DNA from: JBMOMT01 sp049324835
GTDB taxonomy: Bacteria > Chloroflexota > Anaerolineae > CAYNKW01
Length of the DNA: 64,000 nt
Assembly: GCA_049324835.1 (NCBI GenBank)
Contig: JBMOMT010000050.1
Span: 10,256-74,255, forward strand
Direction of reading: 5' to 3'
The position numbers and the translations under genes are program-made. The notes beneath the pieces were generated by a model. That model made no database searches. It saw nothing but the letters and a program-made list of their open reading frames with translations, and was not told the origin of the DNA. Shown here piece by piece: positions 23,933 through 33,025 of the stretch (position 1 is the first letter of the stretch; every line of letters starts with the position of its first letter).

Positions 23933-25947
23933 AAAAACTGTCCTGGCACCACGTGGCTCTGCCCGGCGTGATTCTGCTGAGTGTCTTTTTCAATTTTTAC
24001 CGGCTGGCCCAGGAAGGCTATGGTAATCTCTATTACGCTGCCACGGTCAAGAGCATGCTCACGAGCTGGCACAATTTTTTCTACGCCTCTTTCGACCCCG
24101 GCGGCTTTGTGACGGTGGACAAGCCGCCGCTGGGATTTTGGGTTCAGGCCACCAGCGCGGCGCTGTTCGGCTTTGATGGCTGGAGCCTGCTGCTGCCTCA
24201 GGCGCTGGCGGGCGTCCTCTCGGTGCTCTTGCTCTACGGCCTGGTGGGGCGCGTCTTTGGCCGCACCGCCGCTCTGATGGCCGCCCTGGTTCTGGCCGTG
24301 ACGCCTATCAGCGTGGCGACCAACCGCAACAATACCATCGACGGCCTGCTGCTGCTGGTGCTGCTGCTGGCCGCCTGGGCGGCGAGCCTCGCCGCCGAGA
24401 CCTGGGCCGGGCGTGGTCGAAGCCAGAGCCGGCTGCGCTGGCTGTTGCTGAGCGCGCTGCTGGTGGGCCTGGGCTTTAACATCAAGATGCTCCAGGCCTA
24501 CATGGTGCTGCCGGCCTTTTACCTGCTCTACCTGCTCACAACACCGCTGCCATGGTGGAAGCGGATCGTCCACCTGACGCTGGCGAGTGTGTTGCTGCTG
24601 GCGGTCTCACTCTCCTGGGCGGTGATCGTCGACCTGACCCCGCCGGAGAACAGGCCGTACATCGGCAGCAGCGAAAACAACACCGTCATGGAGCTGATCA
24701 TCGGCCACAATGCCGCCGCCCGGTTGCTGCCCCAAGGACTACTCGGCAGCGGCGCCAGCAGCACGCAGCAGCCACCACTCCCCGGCTGGCGACCCGGCCA
24801 GCCGCGAGGGTACCAACCGCCCGCGCCCCCGCCAGGACAGTCGGGGCCATTTCCCCCACCGCCCGGTGATCGACCCGACCCGCAACTGCAACCGCCGCAG
24901 GGGCAATCCTACCAGGCAGGCGGTGGGCTTTTGGGAAACGAAACCGGCGAGCGCAGCCTGACGCGGTTGTTCAACCGCCAGTTGGCCGGGCAAACGAGCT
25001 GGCTGCTGCCGCTGGCCGGGATGGGCCTGCTGGCCGCTGCCTGGCAGGTTCGTCCGCGCCGTCCGCTGGACCGGCGGCATCAGGCGCTGCTGCTGTGGAC
25101 GGCCTGGCTGTTGCCGCAGATGGCCTTCTTTAGCATCGCCACGCTGTTTCACCGCTACTACCTGTCGATGCTGGCGCCGGCGGTTGCGGCGCTGGTGGGC
25201 GCGGGTATGAGCGCCATGTGGCAGGATTACCGGCAGGGCGGCTGGCGCGGCTGGCTGCTGCCGCTGGCGCTGATTGCCACCGCCGCCGTGCAAATTGCCA
25301 TCCTGAACCCGTTCCCGGAATGGGGCCGCTGGCTATCGCCGCTGGTGGGCGGGCTGGGCGTCGCGGCGGCGGTGGGGCTGACGGTGGCGCGGCTGGTGGG
25401 CCAGATGGACCGGCGATGGCCACTCGTCGCGGCGGGGGTCGGTGTGCTGGCGTTGCTGGTTGCGCCTGCGGTTTGGGCGGCCATGCCGGTGTGGCACGGC
25501 GGCGATGCCAACCTGCCCTATGCCGGGCCAGACCTGCTGGAACAGCCTCACCTTTCGGGTGAGATGGCCGCTTTTTCCAGTTTGATAGACGTGCTACTGG
25601 CGAGCCGCGGCGACGAGCCTTTTATCCTGGCCACGCTGCGGGCCAACGACGCGGCGCCGATCATCCTGCAAACGGGTGAACCGGTGATGGCGCTGGGAGG
25701 TTTTAGCGGCGGGGATCCGATCCTCTCGGCGGAGGAGCTGGAAGCGTGGGTGGCAGCCGGGGCGGTGCGCTTTTTCCTGCTGTCGGACGAGGGGGGCGCC
25801 CAACGAGAGTTGGCGGCCTGGATCGGCGATCGCTGCACGGCGGTTCCGGCCAGGCTGTGGCAAGGAACACCACCCCTCGTTGGCAGGCAACAACCCGGCG
25901 GCGCGGGCGGCGGGTTCCAACTGTTCGATTGCCAAACAAGGCAATAA
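23929..25947 (+). CDS. YkcB/ArnT-like GT-C glycosyltransferase (GT39 family)
   Basis: A 672-residue polytopic membrane protein. The segment around residues 20-70 (LAQEGYGNLYYAATVKSML, SFDPGGFVTVDKPPLGFW) is the diagnostic YkcB/PMT-type first loop with the catalytic acidic residue, and NRNNTIDGLL and ENRPYIGSSENNTVMELI are typical of YkcB. About 12 membrane helices follow. A Pro/Gln/Gly-rich extracytoplasmic insert covers about 280-330, and the C-terminal YkcA/B domain ends with GGFSGGDPIL. It should transfer sugar from a polyprenyl-phosphate donor to an envelope acceptor. GTG 23929 overlaps the rqcH stop (GTGA) and has GGAGAG upstream. The longer frame from 23677 is a shadow. Confidence 0.92.
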   Translation: MKKLSWHHVALPGVILLSVFFNFYRLAQEGYGNLYYAATVKSMLTSWHNFFYASFDPGGFVTVDKPPLGFWVQATSAALFGFDGWSLLLPQALAGVLSVLLLYGLVGRVFGRTAALMAALVLAVTPISVATNRNNTIDGLLLLVLLLAAWAASLAAETWAGRGRSQSRLRWLLLSALLVGLGFNIKMLQAYMVLPAFYLLYLLTTPLPWWKRIVHLTLASVLLLAVSLSWAVIVDLTPPENRPYIGSSENNTVMELIIGHNAAARLLPQGLLGSGASSTQQPPLPGWRPGQPRGYQPPAPPPGQSGPFPPPPGDRPDPQLQPPQGQSYQAGGGLLGNETGERSLTRLFNRQLAGQTSWLLPLAGMGLLAAAWQVRPRRPLDRRHQALLLWTAWLLPQMAFFSIATLFHRYYLSMLAPAVAALVGAGMSAMWQDYRQGGWRGWLLPLALIATAAVQIAILNPFPEWGRWLSPLVGGLGVAAAVGLTVARLVGQMDRRWPLVAAGVGVLALLVAPAVWAAMPVWHGGDANLPYAGPDLLEQPHLSGEMAAFSSLIDVLLASRGDEPFILATLRANDAAPIILQTGEPVMALGGFSGGDPILSAEELEAWVAAGAVRFFLLSDEGGAQRELAAWIGDRCTAVPARLWQGTPPLVGRQQPGGAGGGFQLFDCQTRQ

Positions 25948-25966
25948 CCAATCCGGCCACCTGGCC

Positions 25967-26602
25967 CTACTCGAATACCACCGTCTCTTTGCCGTGCAGC
26001 TTTTCCAACACACGCGCCGAGATCTGGGCCAGATGTTTGCCATTGCCCACGAAATCCAGGTTATCGGTGGGAATGGTCAGCACCGGGCAGAGAGTGAAAC
26101 GCTCGATCCATTCCTCGTAAAGCTGATTGAGCCGCGCCAGGTATTCTGTCGAGATGTCGCGCTCGTAATCACGCCCTCGCTGACGGATGCGCTCCATCAG
26201 GGTGGCCACAGAGGCCTGCAAATAGATCACCAGATCCGGCGGCGGCATGATGCCGATGACCGTCTCGAACAGATCGCGGTAGCTGCGATAATCGCGCTCG
26301 GTCATGTGCCCCTGCTGGTAAAGGTTACGCGCAAAGATCTCGGCGTCCTCGTAGACTGTGCGGTCCTGGACGACCGTGCCGGGCCGCTCGACGATCTGAC
26401 GGTGGTGGCTGAGGCGGCGCGAGAGGAAAAAAACCTGCGAATGAAAGGCCCAGGTCTTCATGTCGCGGTAAAAATCCGAAAGATAGGGGTTATCGTCCAC
26501 GGCCTCGTAGAACGGCTCCCACAGGTAATACTCACACAGCAGCGCCGTCAGCGTCGACTTGCCCACACCGATGTTGCCGGCAACGGCGATGAATTTTTTC
26601 AT
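25967..26602 (-). CDS. Deoxynucleoside kinase (dNK family)
   Basis: A 211-residue kinase phosphorylating deoxynucleosides with ATP in the salvage pathway. P-loop GNIGVGKSTL (9-18), substrate residues in YEAVDDNPYL and the DRTVYEDAEIFA motif (about 79-90) with ERDYRSYR, and lid RIRQRGRDYERDI. This matches deoxyadenosine/deoxyguanosine kinase-like enzymes. I chose ATG 26602 because GGGAGG has proper 5-base spacing there; a GTG at 26608 is too close to the site. It is the last gene of the operon starting at 28428, and fits the nucleoside hydrolase and PurB genes elsewhere in the window. Confidence 0.92.
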   Translation of the reverse strand: MKKFIAVAGNIGVGKSTLTALLCEYYLWEPFYEAVDDNPYLSDFYRDMKTWAFHSQVFFLSRRLSHHRQIVERPGTVVQDRTVYEDAEIFARNLYQQGHMTERDYRSYRDLFETVIGIMPPPDLVIYLQASVATLMERIRQRGRDYERDISTEYLARLNQLYEEWIERFTLCPVLTIPTDNLDFVGNGKHLAQISARVLEKLHGKETVVFE

Positions 26603-26638
26603 ACCCACCTCCCGCCAGGACGAGCGGACCGATCGCCC

Positions 26639-27628
26639 CTACAATTCCACCACTGCCGTCAGGATCTCTTGCTCATCCGCCGTTTCGGCCAGCGCGGCAA
26701 AACCCCTCACGCCGTGCGCCTGGGTGGGATACCGCGCCGCCGGCCCGACGATGCTGGAGCGGCCCTCGCCGCGCAGATCGAACAATTGCCCCACCATCAT
26801 GGCGTTGACGCCGTAACGTACGTTTTCCCGATCCTGCACCAGCGCCGGCAGGCCGTCTTGCAGCCATTCCTCGGCCTGCGTGCGAGCCGGATCGGCCCAC
26901 CAGGGCGCGTCCCACGGCTCGGTGTTGAACGACGGTTGCAGCAGAATTTGGGCGCCCAGTGTGTCCATCTGGGCCACCAACGAGTGGAAAAAAGCATCGT
27001 AGCAGATGAGCGTGCCCACACGGCCCAACGCCGTGTGCGCCGGAACCAGCGCCCATCGTGGCCCGCTGCTGAAACCGAACCGCGCCTCGACGCGGGTGAG
27101 CCGGTGTTTGAGCGTGCGGGCCAGCAGCGCACCGTGAGGGCCGAACAGACACGACACGTTGTACACGCGGGGGTCGCTCACAAACGCGCCCTGCGCCGAT
27201 TCACACTCGATGAGAGAAAAGTAGCCCGATCCGGCGCTGATGTAAGCGTTGTGACGGCGGGCCAGCGCGCCAAAGGTGCGCTGATAAATGCCCCACGCCG
27301 GCAGCGCCTGCCGCAGATAAAACGAGCGCAGCGGTCGATACCTTCCCAGCCGCAGGGCTTTGAGCCAGCGGCGGGCGTCGCGCAGCGCACCTTTTAGCGC
27401 CACCGCCGCCAGCGAGCGCTCGTGCTGCGCCCATTCGTACGCGCCGGGCAAAAAGAGCAGCCCCAGCGCCACCGCCTCTGGAAAACACAACAGACGCGGC
27501 ACATCTGAGGGCAAGGCGGCAGTGGCCGCGGCGCACGAACGATCCATGGCCGCGAAAAAGGTTGGCTCGTCGCGGTAAAGGGCCGGCGAAACCCGCACCT
27601 GGATCGCCGCCAGACCGACCAGACCCAT
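26639..27628 (-). CDS. Carbon-nitrogen hydrolase (nitrilase superfamily)
   Basis: A 329-residue soluble enzyme with the full nitrilase triad: E51 in FPEAVAL, K174 in TLKHRLT and C209 in LICYDAFF. It hydrolyses a carbon-nitrogen bond of an amide, carbamoyl compound or nitrile; the substrate is not evident. Its length and divergent spacing (an extra basic helical insert at about 80-110) do not match biotin-dependent, NAD synthetase or Lnt branches. It lies between the stomatin-like and deoxynucleoside kinase genes, 8 bases after the first and 36 before the second, in one operon. Confidence 0.85.
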   Translation of the reverse strand: MGLVGLAAIQVRVSPALYRDEPTFFAAMDRSCAAATAALPSDVPRLLCFPEAVALGLLFLPGAYEWAQHERSLAAVALKGALRDARRWLKALRLGRYRPLRSFYLRQALPAWGIYQRTFGALARRHNAYISAGSGYFSLIECESAQGAFVSDPRVYNVSCLFGPHGALLARTLKHRLTRVEARFGFSSGPRWALVPAHTALGRVGTLICYDAFFHSLVAQMDTLGAQILLQPSFNTEPWDAPWWADPARTQAEEWLQDGLPALVQDRENVRYGVNAMMVGQLFDLRGEGRSSIVGPAARYPTQAHGVRGFAALAETADEQEILTAVVEL

Positions 27629-27636
27629 GGCGCGGC

Positions 27637-28428
27637 TTATTCGGCTGGCTCGTCCGTCGACCTGGCCAACATGCCCTGGAAGGCCCTAAAGAATTCGATA
27701 GGTATGGGAAAGATGATGGTCGAGTTCTTTTCGACGGCGATCTCGGTCAGCGTTTGCAGGTAGCGCAACTGGATGGCCGCCGGCTCCTGGGCGATGGTGC
27801 TGGCCGCCCCGGTGAGCTGCTGGGCCGCCTGGAACTCACCCTCGGCGTGGATGATCTTGGCCCGCTTTTCGCGCTCGGCCTCGGCCTGGCGAGCCATGGC
27901 GCGCTGCATCGTCGGCGGCAACTCGACGTCTTTGACCTCGACGATGCTCACCTTGATGCCCCACGGTTCGGTTTGCTCGTCGATGATCTGTTGCAGCCTC
28001 ATGTTGATCTGGTCGCGGTGAGAGAGCAGCTCGTCCAGCTCCGATTGGCCCATCACACTGCGCAGCGTGGTCTGGGCGATCTGCCAGGTGGCGCGGCGAT
28101 AATCTTCCACCTGGACGATAGCGGCCACCGGGTTGAGCACCCGGAAATAAACCACCGCATTCACCTTGACGGTGACGTTATCGCGCGTGATGGCCTCCTG
28201 CGAGGGCACGTCCAGCGTCACCACCCGCAGATCGACCTTGACCATGCGGTCGATGATGGGGATGATGAAAAACAGCCCCGGCCCGCGGGCGGGTGTCAGC
28301 ACGCGGCCCAGCCGAAAGATGACGCCCCGCTCGTACTCTTGCACAACCTTGATGGCCGAGCTGAGAATGGCTATGCCAAAGAGAATGATCACCCCAAAAG
28401 TTGAAAAGAGACTCAAGATGGTTCCCAT
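27637..28428 (-). CDS. Stomatin-like SPFH-domain membrane protein (slipin)
   Basis: A 263-residue protein with one N-terminal membrane hairpin/helix (about 5-26) followed by an SPFH domain (VVQEYERGVIFRLGRV...GPGLFFIIPIIDRM) and a helical C-terminus rich in AEAEREKRAKIIHAEGE, the oligomerisation coil of slipins. Such proteins organise membrane microdomains. Slipins usually pair with an NfeD-like protease partner, but none is next to it here. ATG 28428 has AGGAGGTGAG upstream. It heads a minus operon with the nitrilase and deoxynucleoside kinase genes. Confidence 0.93.
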   Translation of the reverse strand: MGTILSLFSTFGVIILFGIAILSSAIKVVQEYERGVIFRLGRVLTPARGPGLFFIIPIIDRMVKVDLRVVTLDVPSQEAITRDNVTVKVNAVVYFRVLNPVAAIVQVEDYRRATWQIAQTTLRSVMGQSELDELLSHRDQINMRLQQIIDEQTEPWGIKVSIVEVKDVELPPTMQRAMARQAEAEREKRAKIIHAEGEFQAAQQLTGAASTIAQEPAAIQLRYLQTLTEIAVEKNSTIIFPIPIEFFRAFQGMLARSTDEPAE

Positions 28429-28482
28429 GCGCCTCACCTCCTACAGTTGGATTGCCGATCCATGCCACAAACCTGTGCAGCG

Positions 28483-28511
28483 ATTATACACCATCCGACG
28501 GCAAAAGGCAA
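28483..28511 (-). promoter_or_regulatory. Sigma70-like promoter for the slipin operon
   Basis: Minus strand TTGCCT (28506-28511), 17-bp spacer, TATAAT (28483-28488). Predicted start near 28476. Confidence 0.8.
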
Positions 28512-28533
28512 CGCATAACCCACACCCGGATAC

Positions 28534-28648
28534 GGCTTTCCCCAAGTAGCCAGACCGGCCGGATTCCCCAACTTGTTGGAGGGGTAACAGACCGCATCAA
28601 GCAGGCAAACCGGAAAAGTCCGGCACTCCCTCATACTTTGGGAAAGCC
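28534..28648. repeat. 115-bp inverted-repeat element (MITE-like) between divergent promoters
   Basis: Left end GGCTTTCCCCAAGTA (28534-28548) and right end TACTTTGGGAAAGCC (28634-28648) are inverted copies with one mismatch in 15. Internally there are two smaller palindromes (CCCCAACTTGTTGG and CCGGAAAAGTCCGG). No target duplication is evident. It fills most of the 303-base gap at 28429-28731, which otherwise holds only the two divergent promoters. No coding capacity. Confidence 0.6.
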
Positions 28649-28665
28649 CTGCCATACGGAACGTC

Positions 28666-28694
28666 TTGCCCATTGGCCTGACCTGTGATAGAAT
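28666..28694 (+). promoter_or_regulatory. Sigma70-like promoter for the large sensor kinase
   Basis: TTGCCC (28666-28671), 17-bp spacer ending TGA, TAGAAT (28689-28694). Predicted start near 28701, so the kinase start must be downstream of this (ATG 28732). Confidence 0.72.
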
Positions 28695-28731
28695 GAGAGC
28701 AGTGGGTACCTGGATCGAGGAGAAAAAGTGG

Positions 28732-31700
28732 ATGAAGCGAGCCAACAGCCGCAGGTTAGACCTGGTACTGCTGCGGCTTTTGATCTTTCAGCTTTTTTTG
28801 CCATCTCTGCTCATCACTCTGGCAGCGGTGGGGCTTACCGCTTATGAGCGCCAGCGCAGCCTGGAGAGCCGCCAGCTAGAGTTGGCGCACTCTTTTTCCC
28901 ACATCGTGAGCCACTACCTGGAGCACGCCGGCCGCGTATTGGACGCGGTGGCCCGCCTGGCCGAGACAGCTTCCCAGGGTGAGGTATCGCACTATATGCT
29001 CGTCACCCGGCAGGCCTACCATTACTTTGACGCTCTTTACCACCTGGATGCAAACGGCACAGTGCTGGCGCACGCCCCCTTCGATGTCGGCCACCTGGGC
29101 CTGGACATGTCGCACCAGCCTTACTTTCGGTTGGCAGCCGGTCAGGATGGCATGGCCATTTCCCAGCCCTTCGCATCGATCCATACCGGTCAGCCCATTG
29201 TTTACATGGCCTATCCCCTTTCGACAGGTGGGCTGGTGGTCGGGGAGCTCAACCTGGCAGCCCTGCAACAAACGATCGACGAACAGTGCGACGACGATAG
29301 CTGTTCCATCTTTATCACCGCTGCCAGTGGCGCCCTGCTGGCTCATCCCAACCCGGAATGGGTGGCCCAGCAGGTCAATCTCGGCCACCTGGAGATCGTG
29401 CAGCGTGGCCTCGAGGGTGAATCGACGCTCATCTACCGCGCCGATGGCCGCCTGGTGATAGGCGGCACCACCCTGATCGAACGCACAGGCTGGGTCGTCG
29501 TCATCCAGACGCCGCTGTTGGCGGCTTACGCGCCTTATGTATGGCCCATCGGCCTGGCGGTGCTGCTCTCGCCCGCGGTGTGGCTGACGCTGGTGTGGAG
29601 CCTGCGCCGCCAACTGAGGCGACACATCGTCTTGCCCCTGAATCGCCTCAGTCAAGAGGCCGATGCCCTGGCCGCCGGCAATTATACTCAGAACGGCAAC
29701 CTGGATGGCATCGTCCCTGCTTTTGCCGAAATAGACGCGCTGATGGATAATTTTCGCCACATGAGCCAGGCCATCCAGGAACGGCAACGCGCCGAATTGG
29801 AACAGCGACTGCTGGCCGAAACCCTGCAAGAGGTCACGTTGGTGCTGGCCTCACAAACCAGCCCCAAAGCCGTGCTGGACGAGATCTTGCGCCAGGCCGA
29901 ACGGCTGGTGTCTTATCACACCGCTCACATCATGCTGCTGGAGGGCGACGTGCTGCGCAGCGCCGGCTGGCAGGGTTACGAGGCCTTTGCCAGCCAGGAA
30001 TTCATCGCCGGACTGGTGCAGCCCTGGGTAGATTACCCCCTGGACGCCGCCACCATCGCCACACGCGCCCCCTGCCTGGTGACCGATACACGCACCGAGC
30101 CGCGATGGATCGTCGCTGCCGAGACGGCCTGGATTCGCTCTCACATCTCGATGCCCATCTGCCTGCGAGATCGGGTACTGGGCCTGCTGCGCCTCGACAG
30201 CGACGAACCGCACCACTTTTCGACGCACGACATCTGGCGCTTGCAGCCTCTGGCCAACGCCGCTGCCATCGCCCTGGAAAACGCCCGTTTATTTACCGCC
30301 ACCCGCCGCCAGGCGGAAGAGCTGGAGGCCCTGCACCAGGTTTCCAAGGGGTTGGCGGCGCTGCGTGATCTGGATACGTTGTTGCAGCACATCGTCGAGC
30401 AGGCCATCCAGTTGCTCGGCGCCGATTCGGGCGGCATGTATCTCCTCAGGCCAGACGAAGCCAGACTGGAATGGGTGGTGGCGGTTGGAGAAAAACTTGA
30501 GCGGCAAGGGCTCAAGATAGAGCGGGGTGAAGGTCTGGCCGGCAAAGTGTGGAACAGCGGCCAACCGCTCATCGTGGAGGACTATGGCCGGTGGGCGGGC
30601 CGGTCGCCACAGTGGGTCGACAACCAGGTGCGGAGCGTCATCGGCGTGCCCATTCATTGGCGCCAAGAGTTGCTGGGCGTGCTGTGTGTGCGCTCAGACG
30701 ATCCCAACCTCACCTTTACCGCCGACGACACGGCCCTGCTCTCCCAGTTCACCGCCCAGGCGGCCATCGCCATTCAAAACACACGACTTTACGAGCAGGT
30801 GCAGCGCCACGCTGCCGATCTGGAGAAACGGGTGGCCGAGCGCACTCGTGAACTGGAGCGGAGCGAAGCACAGATGCGGGCCCAGTACAAAGGCATCCCT
30901 GTGCCCACCTACACCTGGCAACGTCACGGCGATGACCTGATGCTGGTGGATTACAACGACGCAGCGATGGCCTTCACCGCCGGGAAAATTGCCACCCTGA
31001 TGGGCAGCCAGGCCAGCGTGTTACACGCCGACGATCCACAGATTCTGGAAGAACTGAACCGCTGTTTGCGCGAACAGTGCACCATCGAGCGGGAAATGAC
31101 TCATCGGTTACGCAGCACCGGTGAAAACAAATACCTCAACGTCAAATATGCCTTCGTGCCGCCGGATCTGGTCATGGTGCACACCGAGGACATCAGCCGC
31201 CAGAAAGAGCTGGATCGTCTCAAGTCCAAATTTGTCTCCGATGTGTCTCACGAGCTGCGCACACCGGTGACCAACATCCGTCTTTACCTTCACTTGCTGG
31301 AACGTTCGCCCGAAAAGTTTGCCCAGCACATGGCGGTGCTCAAAGACCAGAGCGGCAGGTTGGCCAACCTCATCGAAGATATTCTCAATCTTTCGCGGCT
31401 GGATCTGGACCACGAGAGGGCAGATTTTGTGCCCATCGACCTGAACCGGGCTGTAGAACAGGTGGTGACCGCTCACCAGGCCCGCGCCGAGCTCGCCGGG
31501 CTGGAGCTGATCTTTGACCCGGATCCTTCACTGCCGCCTGTGCCTGTCGAGCCCAACCAACTGGATCAGGTGCTCACCAATCTGCTCGGCAACGCCCTCA
31601 ACTATACCCTGGCGGGCACGATACACCTCCGCACGCGCCTGGAAGCCGATCGTGGGCGCGCCCGATTGGACGTTCAGGATAGCGGCATGGGCATCGCGAC

Positions 31701-31899
31701 AGAGGATTTGCCCCACATTTTCGATCGTTTTTACCGCGGCCAAAGAGTGGGCAGCCTCAGCATCCCCGGCACCGGCCTGGGGCTGGCGATCGTCAAAGAG
31801 ATCGTCGAACAACACGGTGGTGAGATTCAAGTGGAAAGCCAGGTGGGCCAGGGCAGCCGTTTCACCGTCTGGCTGCCGCTGGACGCCCGGAAACCGTGA
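28732..31899 (+). CDS. Large multi-sensor histidine kinase (Cache-HAMP-GAF-GAF-PAS-HisKA-HATPase)
   Basis: A 1055-residue membrane sensor kinase. Membrane helix 1 (about 13-36), an extracytoplasmic double-Cache sensor (about 45-265), helix 2 (about 268-290) and a HAMP linker. Two GAF domains follow (about 370-520 and 535-685), then a PAS-like segment (about 710-825), and the HisKA domain with H840 in VSHELRTPVTNI. HATPase boxes are visible (N box GNALNYT, DSGMGIA, GTGLGLAIVKEI). It autophosphorylates on H840 and passes phosphate to a response regulator; none is adjacent. I chose ATG 28732 because GAGGAG lies upstream and the promoter excludes the longer frame. It is monocistronic and convergent with the permease genes. 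Confidence 0.93.
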   Translation: MKRANSRRLDLVLLRLLIFQLFLPSLLITLAAVGLTAYERQRSLESRQLELAHSFSHIVSHYLEHAGRVLDAVARLAETASQGEVSHYMLVTRQAYHYFDALYHLDANGTVLAHAPFDVGHLGLDMSHQPYFRLAAGQDGMAISQPFASIHTGQPIVYMAYPLSTGGLVVGELNLAALQQTIDEQCDDDSCSIFITAASGALLAHPNPEWVAQQVNLGHLEIVQRGLEGESTLIYRADGRLVIGGTTLIERTGWVVVIQTPLLAAYAPYVWPIGLAVLLSPAVWLTLVWSLRRQLRRHIVLPLNRLSQEADALAAGNYTQNGNLDGIVPAFAEIDALMDNFRHMSQAIQERQRAELEQRLLAETLQEVTLVLASQTSPKAVLDEILRQAERLVSYHTAHIMLLEGDVLRSAGWQGYEAFASQEFIAGLVQPWVDYPLDAATIATRAPCLVTDTRTEPRWIVAAETAWIRSHISMPICLRDRVLGLLRLDSDEPHHFSTHDIWRLQPLANAAAIALENARLFTATRRQAEELEALHQVSKGLAALRDLDTLLQHIVEQAIQLLGADSGGMYLLRPDEARLEWVVAVGEKLERQGLKIERGEGLAGKVWNSGQPLIVEDYGRWAGRSPQWVDNQVRSVIGVPIHWRQELLGVLCVRSDDPNLTFTADDTALLSQFTAQAAIAIQNTRLYEQVQRHAADLEKRVAERTRELERSEAQMRAQYKGIPVPTYTWQRHGDDLMLVDYNDAAMAFTAGKIATLMGSQASVLHADDPQILEELNRCLREQCTIEREMTHRLRSTGENKYLNVKYAFVPPDLVMVHTEDISRQKELDRLKSKFVSDVSHELRTPVTNIRLYLHLLERSPEKFAQHMAVLKDQSGRLANLIEDILNLSRLDLDHERADFVPIDLNRAVEQVVTAHQARAELAGLELIFDPDPSLPPVPVEPNQLDQVLTNLLGNALNYTLAGTIHLRTRLEADRGRARLDVQDSGMGIATEDLPHIFDRFYRGQRVGSLSIPGTGLGLAIVKEIVEQHGGEIQVESQVGQGSRFTVWLPLDARKP

Positions 31900-31915
31900 G
31901 ATGTGGCGCTCAGGC

Positions 31916-33007
31916 TCAACGCTCCCACCTGCGAAGCAGCCAGACGAGGCCGATCCACAACCCCAGTGAGCCAACGCCCGGCAGCAGCAGGTCGATGGCC
32001 AAAGCGGCAGGGGAAACGACCCCCGTCACCGTGCGTGGAATGGCATCGACCAGGTAATAGGTGGGGATGGCGCGCAGGAAACGCTCGCCCCCGCCCGTTT
32101 GGAGCAGGCCGAGATCGGCGGCTGGCACCAATACGCCGGGCAACGTCAGCGGCAGTAACACCAGCACCCCCCAGGCGTTGAGCGCCCATTGTGAGTCGAA
32201 CAACACCCCCAGCAGCAGGCCCAGCCCCACCAGAAACAGCGTCGAGAAGAACAGGGCCAGCAACGTCAGGCCCAACTTTCCCCCCAGGCCGCCGGCTATC
32301 GCCAGGATCATCACCCCGGCGAGCAGGGCGCAACCCAGGCCGGTGAGACCCTTGGCAACCACGACCTGGCCCAAAGAGGCGGGAGAGATGAGCAACGCCG
32401 ACAGGGTGTGTTGCTCTTTTTCCTCCACCAGCAAAAAGGCCGGCACCATGACGGCTGTCGTGACCACTCCCATAGTGACAAACATGACCAGCATAAAACG
32501 CTCCAGATCGAACACGGGCCGGGCGTTTTGACCGCCATCCTGGTTGACCGACACCGTCTGGATGCGGGCCGGCGATTGTTGTCCGGCCTGAGCGCGCAGC
32601 GCCGGTTCGAGCAGATGCAGGAATTGAGTCGGGCTCACCTTGAGCTGGCCGTTGGTATACAACCGCAGCGATGGGCGGCTGCCGGCCCTGAGGGCGGCGT
32701 CGTAGTCTGGCGGCAAAACCATGCCGCCCACCGCTTTTGATTCCAGCACCACACGCTGCAGCTCGTCGAGCGAGCCCACGCCGATGAGGCGTACACCCTC
32801 CATCTGGGCCAACACCTGCGGCAGGCGAGAATGACCGGCGTCATAGATCACCACACGGGCCGTGGTCACGTCGCCCGCCGAGGCAAAGATCAGCCGATAG
32901 AACACCGTCAGACCCACCGGCAGCAATACAAAGGCCAGCAGCCGCAACGAGCGCAGCGCCTCCAGCAGGTCTTTGATGACAATGGCTCCCACCAGACGCA
33001 GATTCAT
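31916..33007 (-). CDS. ABC-2 family transporter permease (second of a pair)
   Basis: A 363-residue integral membrane protein of the ABC-2/NatB type. One helix near the N-terminus (about 22-43), a large extracytoplasmic domain (about 45-170), then five to six helices (about 175-360) containing the conserved stretch FLLVEEKEQHTLSALLISP. It is a diverged paralogue of the neighbouring permease at 33026-34132, which it follows by 18 bases. Together they would form a heterodimeric exporter core. The ATP-binding subunit is not encoded in the window. Confidence 0.88.
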   Translation of the reverse strand: MNLRLVGAIVIKDLLEALRSLRLLAFVLLPVGLTVFYRLIFASAGDVTTARVVIYDAGHSRLPQVLAQMEGVRLIGVGSLDELQRVVLESKAVGGMVLPPDYDAALRAGSRPSLRLYTNGQLKVSPTQFLHLLEPALRAQAGQQSPARIQTVSVNQDGGQNARPVFDLERFMLVMFVTMGVVTTAVMVPAFLLVEEKEQHTLSALLISPASLGQVVVAKGLTGLGCALLAGVMILAIAGGLGGKLGLTLLALFFSTLFLVGLGLLLGVLFDSQWALNAWGVLVLLPLTLPGVLVPAADLGLLQTGGGERFLRAIPTYYLVDAIPRTVTGVVSPAALAIDLLLPGVGSLGLWIGLVWLLRRWER

Positions 33008-33025
33008 CGGCGTTCTCGTTGATGG

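Noticed and set aside
26610..26642. GC-rich stretch between the nitrilase and deoxynucleoside kinase genes as a mobile repeat end.
   Set aside because: Only one short copy, no inverted partner, and it contains the ribosome-binding site of the kinase gene.
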